The notes: generated by a model not told the origin, from the letters alone. 64,000 nucleotides of DNA from Paeniglutamicibacter sulfureus (GCF_039535115.1 NZ_BAAAWO010000001.1:2852001-2916000), one strand, 5' to 3'; numbered from the stretch's first letter, positions 53,344 to 62,456 are shown. Numbers and translations are program-made.

Positions 53344-54900
53344 CTACCGCACGGGGGCACCGGGACCGAGCGGAATGCCCAGCGCCCACCAGGCGAGGAA
53401 CAAACCGAGCCACACCACGAACATGATCAACGCACACGGCAACGTGAAGGAGATCAGCGTGCCAATGCCCGCCTTCTTGTTCAGCGTCTGGAGGTAGCCC
53501 ACACAGAGAACGAAGCTGGTGCTCATCGGGGTGATGGAGTTGGTGCACGAATCGGCGATGCGGTAGAGCGCCATCGTGGTGGCAGGATTTGTCCCGAGCA
53601 GCATCATCATCGGGATGATGACCGGTGCAACGAGCGCCCACAGGGCCTGACCGGAAGTGATCATCAGGTTGAGGACCGCGATGCAGACGACAACAATCAA
53701 GAAGAGGCCAACGCTGTTGATCCCCAGGCCTTGGATGGCATCGGAACCGACCACGGCCACCACGGTGCTGATTTTCGTGAACTTGAACAACGCCAAAAAC
53801 TGGGAGACGGCAAAGAACAGGACGATCAGCGGTGCAATCGAACGAACGCCGTCGGCCATGAAACGAGGGATGTCTGAGGCGGAGTCCAGTTGCCGGGAAC
53901 CGGAGGCGAAAGCCGTGCCCAGAACCAGAAAGAACATCGACAGGAAGAATGCTATGCCGTCCAGAAACGGCGATTCCAGGAACTCCCCGCCCGCTCCACG
54001 CAGCGGTGATCCCGCAGGAATGATGGCCGCGGCCAGCAGCGCGAGGAAGGCCACCGCGGAGAGTCCCGTGACGCGCAGTCCACGGCGTTCCTGCTCGTCG
54101 GAGAGCAGGGCGCTGGGAGCCATGGCGGACATTGCCGCCGTGTCGGCCTGCTCGGTGTCGACCACCAGGGTGTGCTCACGCTTCTTCAGGATCAGCTCGG
54201 TGACCAGGGTGACCGTAATCGCCAACACTATGGCTGAGACCGTCGTGAAGTACATGTTGTCCGTGGCTCGAACGGTGACACTCGGATCGATGAGGTGGGC
54301 GGCCTCGGTGGCTACCTTTGCAAAGACCACATCGCCGGGGGCGATCAGTGGATTGGCATCTCCGGCTGCATTGATCGAGACGAAGGCTACGATCATGCCC
54401 AGCATCGGAGAGCGGCCTACGGCCTTAAAAGCCACCGCGCCCAGCGGAATCAACACCACGTAGGCGGAGTCGGAGAGGAACTTGGAAAGCGCGCCGCCCA
54501 GAGCCACGGCGAATACGACGGAACGCGGCGACACATTGCTGAGCGCACGTCGGGCAATGACCTCGAAGAGTCCGGACCTGTCCGCCACGGCAACGCCCAG
54601 CATGACGATCAGCACCGTCCCCAGCGGCCCAAACGTGACGAAGGATTCCTCCGCGCCGGTCAGCAGGGAGCGAATGGCCTCGACGCTCAACGCGTTGTTG
54701 ACCCCGACAGTCTCTCCGGTCGCGGGATCCGTGACGCGCACCCCTGCGCTCGACAATATCCAGCTGGCGACGGCAAGCACGCCGAAGAGAATCCAGAACA
54801 GCCAGAACGGATGCGGCAGTGCATTGCCTGCCCTTTCCACGCTGGCGAGCAAACGGAGCCCGAGCGATTCGCTCCGGCCTCCGATTTTGGTGATGGTCAT
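53344..54900 (-). CDS. AbgT family transporter (p-aminobenzoyl-glutamate type)
   Basis: A 518-residue secondary transporter with the AbgT inverted-repeat layout. Landmarks: NALPHPFWLFWILFGVLAVA in the first helix, FGPLGTVLIVMLGVAVADRS, SDSAYVVLIPLGAVAFKAVG, INAAGDANPLIAPGDVVFAK and SCTNSITPMSTSFVLCVGYL. The family carries aminobenzoyl-glutamate or exports sulfonamides. The ATG at 54900 is preceded by GGAGG; the longer frame has no ribosome site. No AbgAB hydrolase is adjacent; a broken ArsR-type regulator gene and a CocE-type hydrolase lie upstream. Confidence 0.87.
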   Translation of the reverse strand: MTITKIGGRSESLGLRLLASVERAGNALPHPFWLFWILFGVLAVASWILSSAGVRVTDPATGETVGVNNALSVEAIRSLLTGAEESFVTFGPLGTVLIVMLGVAVADRSGLFEVIARRALSNVSPRSVVFAVALGGALSKFLSDSAYVVLIPLGAVAFKAVGRSPMLGMIVAFVSINAAGDANPLIAPGDVVFAKVATEAAHLIDPSVTVRATDNMYFTTVSAIVLAITVTLVTELILKKREHTLVVDTEQADTAAMSAMAPSALLSDEQERRGLRVTGLSAVAFLALLAAAIIPAGSPLRGAGGEFLESPFLDGIAFFLSMFFLVLGTAFASGSRQLDSASDIPRFMADGVRSIAPLIVLFFAVSQFLALFKFTKISTVVAVVGSDAIQGLGINSVGLFLIVVVCIAVLNLMITSGQALWALVAPVIIPMMMLLGTNPATTMALYRIADSCTNSITPMSTSFVLCVGYLQTLNKKAGIGTLISFTLPCALIMFVVWLGLFLAWWALGIPLGPGAPVR

Positions 54901-54985
54901 GGATCCTCCAGTAGTGCGGTAACCCTGAGCCGCGGATTGCCCAGTAGCGTGGGAATCGAAAACCCCACTCGTGATTTGTATTACA

Positions 54986-54999
54986 AGCACCGCGGTGCT
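54986..54999. promoter_or_regulatory. Perfect 14-bp palindrome upstream of the AbgT gene
   Basis: AGCACCGCGGTGCT is a perfect palindrome 86 bp ahead of the AbgT start codon, in a 253-bp gap. It could be an operator for the adjacent ArsR-type regulator or another protein. Confidence 0.35.
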
Positions 55000-55153
55000 G
55001 GGAGATGATTATCCAATTTTCGACAATCGTTCCGGAAGTTGCGACGAGGATTTGGAAACTGTCCCGCGAGATGCATAAGGACGGTTCAATGAATGCCAAC
55101 CAATGATCCCCACCATTCGCCGACGTCGGAAACGTGCCGCCAGGTAGGAGAAG

Positions 55154-56240
55154 TCATCTGGTCAGGGTGGCCAGCAGGTCCGGGCCCATCCTGAGCACCG
55201 TGGCGGTGTCGATGCGGTGGTAGACCAGCTTTCCCTGGCGGTCCGAGACCACCAAGCCCGCTTCGCGCAGTACCCGCAGGGATCGGGAGATCTGTGCCGC
55301 GGGTTGACCGAGCCTGACCGCAAGATCGGAGGTCGTCATGGGCTCTGCCGAGATGTGCCGGAACAGCTCCATTCGGGAGTCGGCACTAAGCGCGCTGAGC
55401 CTGCCACGCATCTGCTGGATCTGCAGGAGTTCCTCCTGCGGGGTCTGCGCCGGAAAATGGACGATGACCGGGTACCCGGCATTGTCCTTAACCGTGAGGT
55501 GGTTGCCGATCCAACGCGAGGGGACCAGCAGCAGCTGGCGTCCTGCCATCTTCACCCGGCGTTGCTGGAGCGTGTCGAAACGGACCTCGGAGGCTCCGCG
55601 GAACGCCTTGGCCGTGACGCTGAGCGAGGCGATCGTTGCGATGGGGTCGTCGCGGTTCAGCTTGTCTGCGAGTTGGGCTGCGGCGCCGCTGATGTTGAGG
55701 GCGAGATCCTCCCATTCCTTCCTGAAGAACGAACTCCAGCAATCCGAGCAAAATTCGATGATCCTCCGCCTGAACTGCTCCGGGTCATTCAGAAGTTGTT
55801 CGGCCAACTCGAATCGGCCCAAAGATCGCGACCGGCACGTGTCAAGGAACTCCCGACGGGTTTTTTCATCATGCAACAGTTCCGAGGCTGCCGGGAGGTC
55901 CTTGCTGAAGCCGCGGATGGCTTCGGCCGCCATGGAGACGAAAGCCTCAAGCGGCAGGGCGGCCATGCCAGCGAGTTCACGGTCAAGATTCTGCTTTGGT
56001 CCGGTGGACACCGGAAAGAAGAATCGTGCGCGACCGTGCCCACAGGGGCGAGAGAGCGTTGAACTCGGCGATCAGCCGATCGTCCAGATTCCGCGCGATG
56101 GCCTGAACTTTTGCGGACGATTCGAAGTGATGGTCAGGTTCCGCCAAGACGTGGAGTACCGCCATCAGTTCGGACAGGGGGGAGACCGATACGCGCAGGT
56201 TGTTGATGTCGAATCCTGCAAATTGAAGTGCAATGGCCAT
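55154..56240 (-). pseudogene. DUF5937/ArsR-type regulator gene split by a frameshift
   Basis: Two overlapping leftward frames together spell one protein of the DUF5937-HTH type. The first (56240-55983) starts MAIALQFAGFDINNLRVSVS and has SPLSELMAVLHVLAEPDHHF; the second (open to 55154) continues RARFFFPVSTGPKQNLDREL and ends in an ArsR winged helix (LSADSRMELFRHISAEPMTT, LAVRLGQPAAQISRSLRVLR). In intact homologues these parts are joined. The break lies at about 56025-56045 and needs one extra base, or two missing. The second frame alone could be translated from a GTG at 56011 as 285 residues, keeping the DNA-binding part. Mutation or sequencing error cannot be told apart. Confidence 0.68.
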
Positions 56241-56389
56241 GAGACCTCCTCTGCCATGCCGGCCTTGTTACGAACAGTTGACTCAATTCAGCCAACTGTC
56301 GCACGCGGCGCCGGTTCACTGGCTAACTTCATGATGTAGGGCTCCGCCGGCGCAACCTAAAAGTAACACCGGGAAGTGAAAATCAAGGA

Positions 56390-58264
56390 ATGAGATCACA
56401 GTTGACCAGATATATCGACGACAGATCCTTGCTGTCTGAGGAAGTCGGCCATCCGCAGGAATTCATGGTTGCGATGAGTGATGGATGCCGGCTTGCCACC
56501 GACGTATACCTGGGCGATGCTCCCGAAGCGCCCCGGCCCGTACTCTTGGAACGCACACCCTATGGGAAGCGTTCAAGCCGGGATTCGGACCAGTCAATAC
56601 ATGACCAGCCAATACCTCTGCCATCCGAGATCGCCGATTTTTTCGTCCGACGAGGCTATGTCGTGATCCGTCAGGACTGCCGCGGCCGAGGTAATTCGGA
56701 GGGCGAATTCGTCAAATACCTCAATGAGGGACAGGACGGGGTAGACACGATCGCCTGGATCGAAGCCCAGCCCTGGTGTGACGGGCGTGTGCTGATGAAC
56801 GGGGTGTCCTACTCGGCCCATGTGCAAACGGCGGCGGCTGCTTTGGCCCCCTCCGGCCTGGCTGCCATGTTTATGGACTCGGGCGGATTCTCCTCGGCCT
56901 ATGAGGTGGGCATGCGCATGGGCGGCGCCTTCGAACTCAAGCAGGCCACGTGGGCCTTCCGCCATGCGGTGCGAAGTCCGGCAGCAGCAGGCGATCCCGT
57001 TCTCGCTTCCGGGCTGGCCGCGCTGAACGTAGCGGACTGGTTCCACCAGACGCCGTGGCGGCAGGGCAGCTCACCTTTGAGTCTGGCCCCCGATTATGAA
57101 GGCTACCTGCTGGAGCAGTGGGCCCATGAGAACTTCGACGACTACTGGGCACAGCCTGCAATCTATGCCCGCGATTCCTACGACAAGTTTCCCGATGTGC
57201 CAAGCTTCCACATCTCCAGCTGGTACGACCCCTACATTGCCTCGGCCATCGAGAATTTTCAGCAGCTCGGAGATCGCAAGTCCAGTCCGGCCTACCTGCT
57301 CCTGGGACCCTGGACCCATGGGAAACGCTGCCAGAGCTACGCAGGCGACGTCGACTTTGGCCCGGCGGCATATTTTGACGGCAATCTTGCTCCGTCGTAC
57401 CTGGACTTTAGGGCTGATTGGATGGACGAGGTCCTGGGACGGGACACGAGTGCCGTGCAACGGGCCGCTGTCACCTATTTCCTGATGGGTGGCGGCAGGG
57501 GCAATGCCACGGCCCATGGCCGGCTGGATCATGGCGGCCGATGGGAACACGCGGCTACGTGGCCCCCGGAAAACGCGCAAAGGGTCACCCTGTACTGCTC
57601 GCCAGACGGGGGACTGATTCCCGAACCGGTCGAACAGGAAACCTCTATCACCTATGCCTTTGATCCGAACGACCCGGTCCCCACCATCGGTGGCCAGGTC
57701 ACCAGCGGCGAACCAGTCATGCGCGGCGGGGCCTACAACCAGGTGCCCAGCGACGAAATCTTCGGAGCCAGCCAGCCGCACCTACCGCTCAGTGCCAGGC
57801 CCGACGTTCTGGTATTCCGCACCCAGCCCCTGCAGGAGCAAGTGGGCATCGCAGGTGAAGTGACCGCGGAGATCTTCCTCTCATCCTCGGCCAAGGATAC
57901 CGACCTGACCATCAAGCTGATCGACGAGTACCCGCCGAGCCACGACTTCCCCCAGGGTTTTGCCATGAATCTCACCGAAGGAATCCTGCGGGTGCGTTAT
58001 CGCAATTCCTTCACCAAACCTGAATTAATGGAGCCCCACCGGGTATACCGCGTCACGGTCTCGGCACCTGCGACCGCAAATCTCTTTGCCGCAGGCCATC
58101 GGATCCGCCTTGATGTTTCATCGAGCAACTTTCCGCGCTTTGACGTGAACTCAAATACCGGCGGGACGATTGCCACCGACAGGATCAAGATCGTGGCCGA
58201 AAACACCGTGCACATGTCGGATGCCCATCCGACGTCGCTTTCACTAGACGTGTTACCCGACTAG
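56390..58264 (+). CDS. CocE/NonD (peptidase S15) family hydrolase
   Basis: A 624-residue alpha/beta hydrolase with a C-terminal jelly-roll domain, as in cocaine esterase and X-Pro dipeptidyl peptidase. The nucleophile is S140 (MNGVSYSAHV), the catalytic Asp is in ISSWYDPY, and the His in LGPWTHGKRC. RGYVVIRQDCRGRGNSEGEF is the oxyanion-region hallmark. The C-terminal part carries DVLVFRTQPLQEQVGIAGEV and AGHRIRLDVSSSNFPRFDVN. It probably cleaves an ester or amide. It is divergent from the broken regulator gene and across from an AbgT transporter. Third codon positions are less G/C-rich than elsewhere. Confidence 0.86.
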   Translation: MRSQLTRYIDDRSLLSEEVGHPQEFMVAMSDGCRLATDVYLGDAPEAPRPVLLERTPYGKRSSRDSDQSIHDQPIPLPSEIADFFVRRGYVVIRQDCRGRGNSEGEFVKYLNEGQDGVDTIAWIEAQPWCDGRVLMNGVSYSAHVQTAAAALAPSGLAAMFMDSGGFSSAYEVGMRMGGAFELKQATWAFRHAVRSPAAAGDPVLASGLAALNVADWFHQTPWRQGSSPLSLAPDYEGYLLEQWAHENFDDYWAQPAIYARDSYDKFPDVPSFHISSWYDPYIASAIENFQQLGDRKSSPAYLLLGPWTHGKRCQSYAGDVDFGPAAYFDGNLAPSYLDFRADWMDEVLGRDTSAVQRAAVTYFLMGGGRGNATAHGRLDHGGRWEHAATWPPENAQRVTLYCSPDGGLIPEPVEQETSITYAFDPNDPVPTIGGQVTSGEPVMRGGAYNQVPSDEIFGASQPHLPLSARPDVLVFRTQPLQEQVGIAGEVTAEIFLSSSAKDTDLTIKLIDEYPPSHDFPQGFAMNLTEGILRVRYRNSFTKPELMEPHRVYRVTVSAPATANLFAAGHRIRLDVSSSNFPRFDVNSNTGGTIATDRIKIVAENTVHMSDAHPTSLSLDVLPD

Positions 58265-58332
58265 CTCCATTGCCTCGCCGGTTGGCAGAACCGGCAATGG
58301 AAGCGATGTGTACAACCCGAAAATGCGCGTCC

Positions 58333-58378
58333 GCACGGACCCAGGGAACCGGGTCGACTGTGGTTCCTGGATCCGTGC
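58333..58378. terminator. Hairpin between the hydrolase and urate permease genes
   Basis: An imperfect stem of about 17 bp (GCACGGACCCAGGG... against CCTGGATCCGTGC) lies between converging genes. A smaller imperfect hairpin lies at 58266-58300 (CCATTGCC...CCGGTT against AACCGGCAATGG) just after the hydrolase stop. Confidence 0.5.
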
Positions 58379-58403
58379 CAATGGCCGCACGGGCCAGAGT
58401 CGC

Positions 58404-60008
58404 TCAGTGAAGCTGCGGGGGCTTCCCGGATCGCACGAACTCGGACTCGTCCGGGCACGGGACGCCGGCCGCCTCGCATTTCTTGCGATACTCCTCGACG
58501 ATGCCCTTGAATTCGTCGTCGTCGACGACGGGGATCTCCTCGCCGTCCGCGGCGATGAGCTTGCCGGACTTGAACCGGTCCCCGTCCAGTAGCCCGCGGA
58601 CTTCCTCCGCCTTGACGATGCGCGGGATCTGGTCGGCAATGAGCATGCGTGGTGGGGCCGCGGCATAGGCCGAACCGTGTCGCTTCGGGGTGCCGATCTT
58701 CAGCTCATTGAACAGCAGGTTCAGTGCCACGGCCATGACCGCGGCCGAGCTGATGCCGGAGTGGAAGATGGTGGCGAACCAGGTCGGGAACGCATCGTAG
58801 AAGTCGGTTTTGACGATCGGCAGCGCACCGAAGGCGATGGAGGTGGCCACGATGATCATGTTCAGGTTGTTGTCGTATTTCACGCTCGCCAGGGTGCGGA
58901 TCCCCGAGGCCGCAACGGTGCCGAAGAGCACGATGCCTGCCCCGCCCAGGACCGGGGTGGGGATCGCGGCGACCACGCGGCCGAGCACCGGAAGCAGGCC
59001 CAGGACAACCAGGATGCCTCCGCCGGCCGTGACCACGAAGCGGGATTTCACCCCGGTGATGGCCACCAGGCCGACGTTTTGCGCGAACGCGCTCTGGGTG
59101 AAGGTGTTGAAGACCGGGGCCAGGATGCTGGAGGCCATGTCGGCGCGCAGGCCGTCGGCGATGCGCCGCGAATCGACGCGGGTCTTGGCGATCTCCCCCA
59201 CCGCGAGGATGTCGGCGGTGGTTTCGGTGAGGATCACGATGACGACGATCGTCATCGAGACGATGGCACCGACCTCGAACACCGGCCACCCGAAGGCGAA
59301 GGGCTGCGGGAAGGCGAAGATGGCGCCGCGACCCACGGCCGAGAAGTCCGCCACACCGAGGAACACCGCAATGACGGTGCCGATGACCATTGCCAGCAGG
59401 ATCGACAGGCGTGAGATCGCTGCCTTGCCGACCTTGGAGAGCAGCAGCACGATGACCATCGTCATGCCGGCCAGGCCGATATTGGCCAGCGAACCATAGT
59501 CGTCGGCCTTGGCGTTTCCGCCCATGGCCCAGTTGGCCGCTACCGGGATGAGCGAGAGCCCGATCATCGTGATGACCACGCCGGTGACCACCGGCGGGAA
59601 GAACCGCACGATCTTCGCGAAGAACGGGGCCACCAGGAAGCCGATCGCGGAGGCCGCGAGGACCGCGCCGAAAACCGACTGGATGCCGCCGTCGCCGTTG
59701 ACGATGGCCACCATGGTGGAAACGGAGGCGAAGGAGGTGCCCTGGACCAGGGGAAGCTGGGCGCCGAAGAAGGGGACGCCGACGGTTTGCAGGATCGTGG
59801 CCAGACCGCCGACAAAGAGGCAACTGGCGACCAGCACGCCGATTTGTTCCGGGGTGAGCCCGGCGGCACCGCCAATGATCAGCGGCGGGGCGATGATGCC
59901 GCCATACATGGTCAATACGTGCTGGAGCCCGTAGGCGATCGTCTTGCCCAGGGGCAGCCGTTCGTCCTCGGGACGGTGTGTAGTATTTTTGACTTGCGCG
60001 GCCTTCAT
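58404..60008 (-). CDS. NCS2/NAT family urate (xanthine) permease
   Basis: A 534-residue, 14-segment nucleobase-ascorbate transporter. The NAT signature is QNVGLVAITGVKSR, and the helix-8 stretch is ILTETTADILAVGE. The first segment has PLGKTIAYGLQHVLTMYGGI and the unwound helices show GTSFASVSTM. About 50 charged C-terminal residues follow the last helix. The ATG at 60008 has GGAG 6 bases upstream. It follows the urate oxidase gene by 75 bp as the last gene of the urate operon, which makes urate the likely cargo. Confidence 0.9.
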   Translation of the reverse strand: MKAAQVKNTTHRPEDERLPLGKTIAYGLQHVLTMYGGIIAPPLIIGGAAGLTPEQIGVLVASCLFVGGLATILQTVGVPFFGAQLPLVQGTSFASVSTMVAIVNGDGGIQSVFGAVLAASAIGFLVAPFFAKIVRFFPPVVTGVVITMIGLSLIPVAANWAMGGNAKADDYGSLANIGLAGMTMVIVLLLSKVGKAAISRLSILLAMVIGTVIAVFLGVADFSAVGRGAIFAFPQPFAFGWPVFEVGAIVSMTIVVIVILTETTADILAVGEIAKTRVDSRRIADGLRADMASSILAPVFNTFTQSAFAQNVGLVAITGVKSRFVVTAGGGILVVLGLLPVLGRVVAAIPTPVLGGAGIVLFGTVAASGIRTLASVKYDNNLNMIIVATSIAFGALPIVKTDFYDAFPTWFATIFHSGISSAAVMAVALNLLFNELKIGTPKRHGSAYAAAPPRMLIADQIPRIVKAEEVRGLLDGDRFKSGKLIAADGEEIPVVDDDEFKGIVEEYRKKCEAAGVPCPDESEFVRSGKPPQLH

Positions 60009-60083
60009 GTCTGACTCCTTGACGGGTTGCGACGCATCGGGGGTGCGCGCGTTGCACCGCGCGCACCCCCGAGACCTCATCGG

Positions 60084-61010
60084 CTAGCAGAATCCGGGCG
60101 TGTTTTCCCAGATCGGATGGGCTGCGGAGGCGCCCTCGCGGGTGATGGCCGCCTCGATCAGGCCGTACGGGCGATCCGCGGCAAAGAAGACCTCATTCGG
60201 GTTGTCCTGTCCAAACGGGGACAGGTCGACGAGGAAGTGGTGCTTGTTGGGCAGCGAGAACCTGATTTCCTCGATCTCCGGATGCGCCTCCAGGACCGCC
60301 TCGCCCATGTCGAACATTGTCTGTTGCAAGGCGAAGGAATGCTTGGCCGCGAAGCCAGCCAACAGCAGTTCCCGCACCGAGTCGTAGACGGCATTGAAGT
60401 CCACGTCCCCTCCGGCAACCGCGTTGGAGTTGTAGCGCCAGCGGCTGCTGACGTCGGTGGCCAGGATCCGGTCGCCGGTTTCCTGCAAGGTGGTGTAGCG
60501 GTCAACGGGGAAGTTGCGGAATTCGCTGGCGGTGGACTTGAGGACCGTGAGGTCCTTGATCCCGGCGAGCACCGAGGCCTCGCCGTCCTTGATTTCCAGG
60601 ACCGCGGTGCGCACCTCGGACTTGTTCCGGGAGAACGCGTGATCGTGCTCCTGGATCCGGTCCCAGAAGTATTGCTCGGCTGCCCAGCGCCCGCCCGTGA
60701 CCCAGTCGAATTCCGTGGTGAAGTGCGCACCGAGCCGCAACAGGAACGCCTCCGGCGAGCCAACGCCATCCCGGGCAAAGCCGTAGACCGTGTTTTTCTG
60801 TGTATCGGTTGGGACAACGTGCCGGTTGTCGCCGTCGATGTGCGCGGCCAGGAAGTCGCCGTGAAGCTGCGAGGTCACGTTCAAGTCCTCGATCTCGTGC
60901 CGCTCGGTGTCCCGGGTGATCTTCACCAGCCGGACCTCGGCCTTGCCGTATTGGTTGGCGCCGAGAACGATCTTGGTGCCGGTCTTCTTTTCGGCTGCAA
61001 AGGTGTTCAT
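60084..61010 (-). CDS. Urate oxidase (factor-independent uricase)
   Basis: Oxidises urate to 5-hydroxyisourate with O2 and no cofactor. The 308-residue protein has two tunnelling-fold repeats. Catalytic residues are readable by comparison with the fungal enzyme: K23 (NQYGKAEVRLVK), T68 (VPTDTQKNTVYGFA) and H257 (LPNKHHFLVDL). RNFPVDRYTTLQETGDRILA is also typical. It ends PGFC rather than in a peroxisomal tag, as expected for bacteria. It starts 5 bp after the 5-hydroxyisourate hydrolase stop. Confidence 0.95.
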   Translation of the reverse strand: MNTFAAEKKTGTKIVLGANQYGKAEVRLVKITRDTERHEIEDLNVTSQLHGDFLAAHIDGDNRHVVPTDTQKNTVYGFARDGVGSPEAFLLRLGAHFTTEFDWVTGGRWAAEQYFWDRIQEHDHAFSRNKSEVRTAVLEIKDGEASVLAGIKDLTVLKSTASEFRNFPVDRYTTLQETGDRILATDVSSRWRYNSNAVAGGDVDFNAVYDSVRELLLAGFAAKHSFALQQTMFDMGEAVLEAHPEIEEIRFSLPNKHHFLVDLSPFGQDNPNEVFFAADRPYGLIEAAITREGASAAHPIWENTPGFC

Positions 61011-61015
61011 GATAT

Positions 61016-61372
61016 CTAGCTCCCTCGGTACGTGGAATATGCAAACGGGCTGATAAGAAGAGGTACGTGGTAGTGAGCGGCGGTGTCGCCAACGACGAAA
61101 TCGATGCTCACCGCGGGAAAGAAGGTTTCCGTACCCGTCTTTCCGAAGTAGTCACCGGTGCCGAACGCGATTCGGTGGTGACCTGCTTCAACCTTTGTCG
61201 GACCGAGTGACTCGATGCGTCCGTCGGCATCGGTGACTCCTGATCCGATTTCTTGCCAGCCGGATGCCGTCTTGGCTTCCAGCGTGGCCTTGACACCGGA
61301 GGCAGGCCTCCCGGTCCCGGTGTCGAGTACATGGGTGGTGATGTGGCTTCTCGCAGCCTGGTTGGCGCTCAT
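61016..61372 (-). CDS. uraH: 5-hydroxyisourate hydrolase (transthyretin-like)
   Basis: Hydrolyses 5-hydroxyisourate to OHCU, the second step of urate breakdown. The 118-residue protein has H14 in SHITTHVLDTGTGRPA and the C-terminal YRGS that separates these enzymes from transthyretin. ETFFPAVSIDFVV and HYHVPLLISPFAYSTYRGS complete the pattern. It lies between the OHCU decarboxylase (61-bp gap) and urate oxidase (5-bp gap). Confidence 0.95.
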   Translation of the reverse strand: MSANQAARSHITTHVLDTGTGRPASGVKATLEAKTASGWQEIGSGVTDADGRIESLGPTKVEAGHHRIAFGTGDYFGKTGTETFFPAVSIDFVVGDTAAHYHVPLLISPFAYSTYRGS

Positions 61373-61433
61373 CGAAGGCTCCTTTGGATTCGTTGAGGGG
61401 AAGGAAAAAGCTTAAGATTCCGGTGGACGTGAT

Positions 61434-61940
61434 CTAGCTTGAGGGCACGCGGCCGAAGCACGCGTCGAGGCGAAGGAGGGCGATGGCGCGCAGCTGTTCT
61501 CCGACTTCCGCCAGTTCGGCCTCGGGGTCGTTGTCCAGTCGGCGGCGCAGTTCAGCGAGAATTTCTTCGCTGCTTCGGCCGGCGGCGCGTATCAGGAAGA
61601 CGCGTTCGAACCGTTCCTCGTAGGCACGGTTGCCGGAGAGAAGCTCGGCGGCAATTCGCCCGTCGAGATTCAGCGTGGATTGTTCGCCGCGGCTGAGCGT
61701 TGCTTCCGCGGATGAACCGGCGGCGCGTTCCCCGATCCGGGGATGGTGGGCAAGCGCCACGTTGATCTCCGCTTCGGTGAACGGGTCGGCGGCGTTTTGC
61801 GCGCAGGCCAGGAGTTCATCGATGGAACCAAAGGGGCGGGCGCTGAGAATCGTCTCAATCCAGCGGCCAATATCTGCACAGGGCCGAAGCACTGCGGCCG
61901 CGTCAGCCGAGTCGAGGTCGTTGAAACGGGAAATGTCCAT
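61434..61940 (-). CDS. uraD: 2-oxo-4-hydroxy-4-carboxy-5-ureidoimidazoline (OHCU) decarboxylase
   Basis: Converts OHCU to S-allantoin, keeping the product stereospecific. The 168-residue all-helical protein has the catalytic H66 in ALAHHPRIGE and E86 in SRGEQ, plus NRAYEERFERVFLIRAAGRS, the standard C-terminal motif. It is the first gene of the leftward urate operon uraD-uraH-uricase-permease. Its upstream region has an IclR-like motif. Confidence 0.94.
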   Translation of the reverse strand: MDISRFNDLDSADAAAVLRPCADIGRWIETILSARPFGSIDELLACAQNAADPFTEAEINVALAHHPRIGERAAGSSAEATLSRGEQSTLNLDGRIAAELLSGNRAYEERFERVFLIRAAGRSSEEILAELRRRLDNDPEAELAEVGEQLRAIALLRLDACFGRVPSS

Positions 61941-61978
61941 GGGGTGATCAGCTCTTTCAATCCTGCGAGGTTTTCCTG

Positions 61979-62050
61979 CACCATCCAGGGCTGAACACCC
62001 TTACCACCGGCTTGGCACCGGCTTCGACTCGATGTTTCTGGATGGTGGAA
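61979..62050 (-). promoter_or_regulatory. Control region of the urate operon with IclR-like motif
   Basis: TTCTGGATGGTGGAA (62036-62050) matches the motif found ahead of hyi and the malic enzyme gene. A perfect 10-base inverted repeat, CACCATCCAG (61979-61988) and CTGGATGGTG (62038-62047), places a second half-copy 50 bp nearer the gene, which would suit repression by looping. The 8-base ACCGGCTT is repeated between them. I find no clear -10/-35 pair. Confidence 0.5.
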
Positions 62051-62171
62051 CTTTGCTTTCACACCATGTAACTCGGATCACACCCTTCCCGTCAAGGGTT
62101 TGGCCGAATCTTTTCCCGCTGCCCGCCCACCCCTGCCCGGAGGCCGGCGTGAAGCAAGTTGCGGCGAGCCC

Positions 62172-62200
62172 TTGCCTTTCCCGTGCTCCGCGTACATACT
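62172..62200 (+). promoter_or_regulatory. Promoter of the 63-residue protein gene
   Basis: TTGCCT (62172-62177), a 17-base spacer and CATACT (62195-62200) would start transcription about 58 bases before the ATG at 62265. The region is locally AT-rich. Confidence 0.45.
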
Positions 62201-62264
62201 TAATTTCACCAAACAATATTTAGATTTCGCATCTTGGAATCTTTGTCGTTTCGAGGAGGACCGC

Positions 62265-62456
62265 ATGAACACCAGCCAGCCCATCGCTGAAGCATCCAGC
62301 GAGAAAAAAGCGCGCGCACTTCTGGAAACCTCGACGGCACTCAGCACCGGAATGTTCCACCCAATCGGCGGATTGGACCCGGACATGAGCCGTGTCCCGC
62401 GCAGTCCCAGGCCACGCATCGGACTCTGGTCGTGGTTGCGCGCCGCTCGCAGGTAG
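62265..62456 (+). CDS. Small protein of 63 residues, function unknown
   Basis: Read from ATG 62265 with a strong ribosome site, GAGGAGG, 5 bases upstream and a plausible promoter further up. The protein begins MNTSQPIAEASSEKKARALL, has a Pro/Arg-rich second half (MFHPIGGLDPDMSRVPRSPR) and ends GLWSWLRAARR, an amphipathic basic tail that could touch a membrane or nucleic acid. I recognise no family. It is divergent from the urate operon with 324 bp between start codons. Confidence 0.55.
   Translation: MNTSQPIAEASSEKKARALLETSTALSTGMFHPIGGLDPDMSRVPRSPRPRIGLWSWLRAARR

Noticed and set aside
52437..53360. Open frames of 60-184 codons on both strands in the gap after iclR
   Set aside because: No recognisable motifs, poor starts and heavy mutual overlap; likely chance frames.
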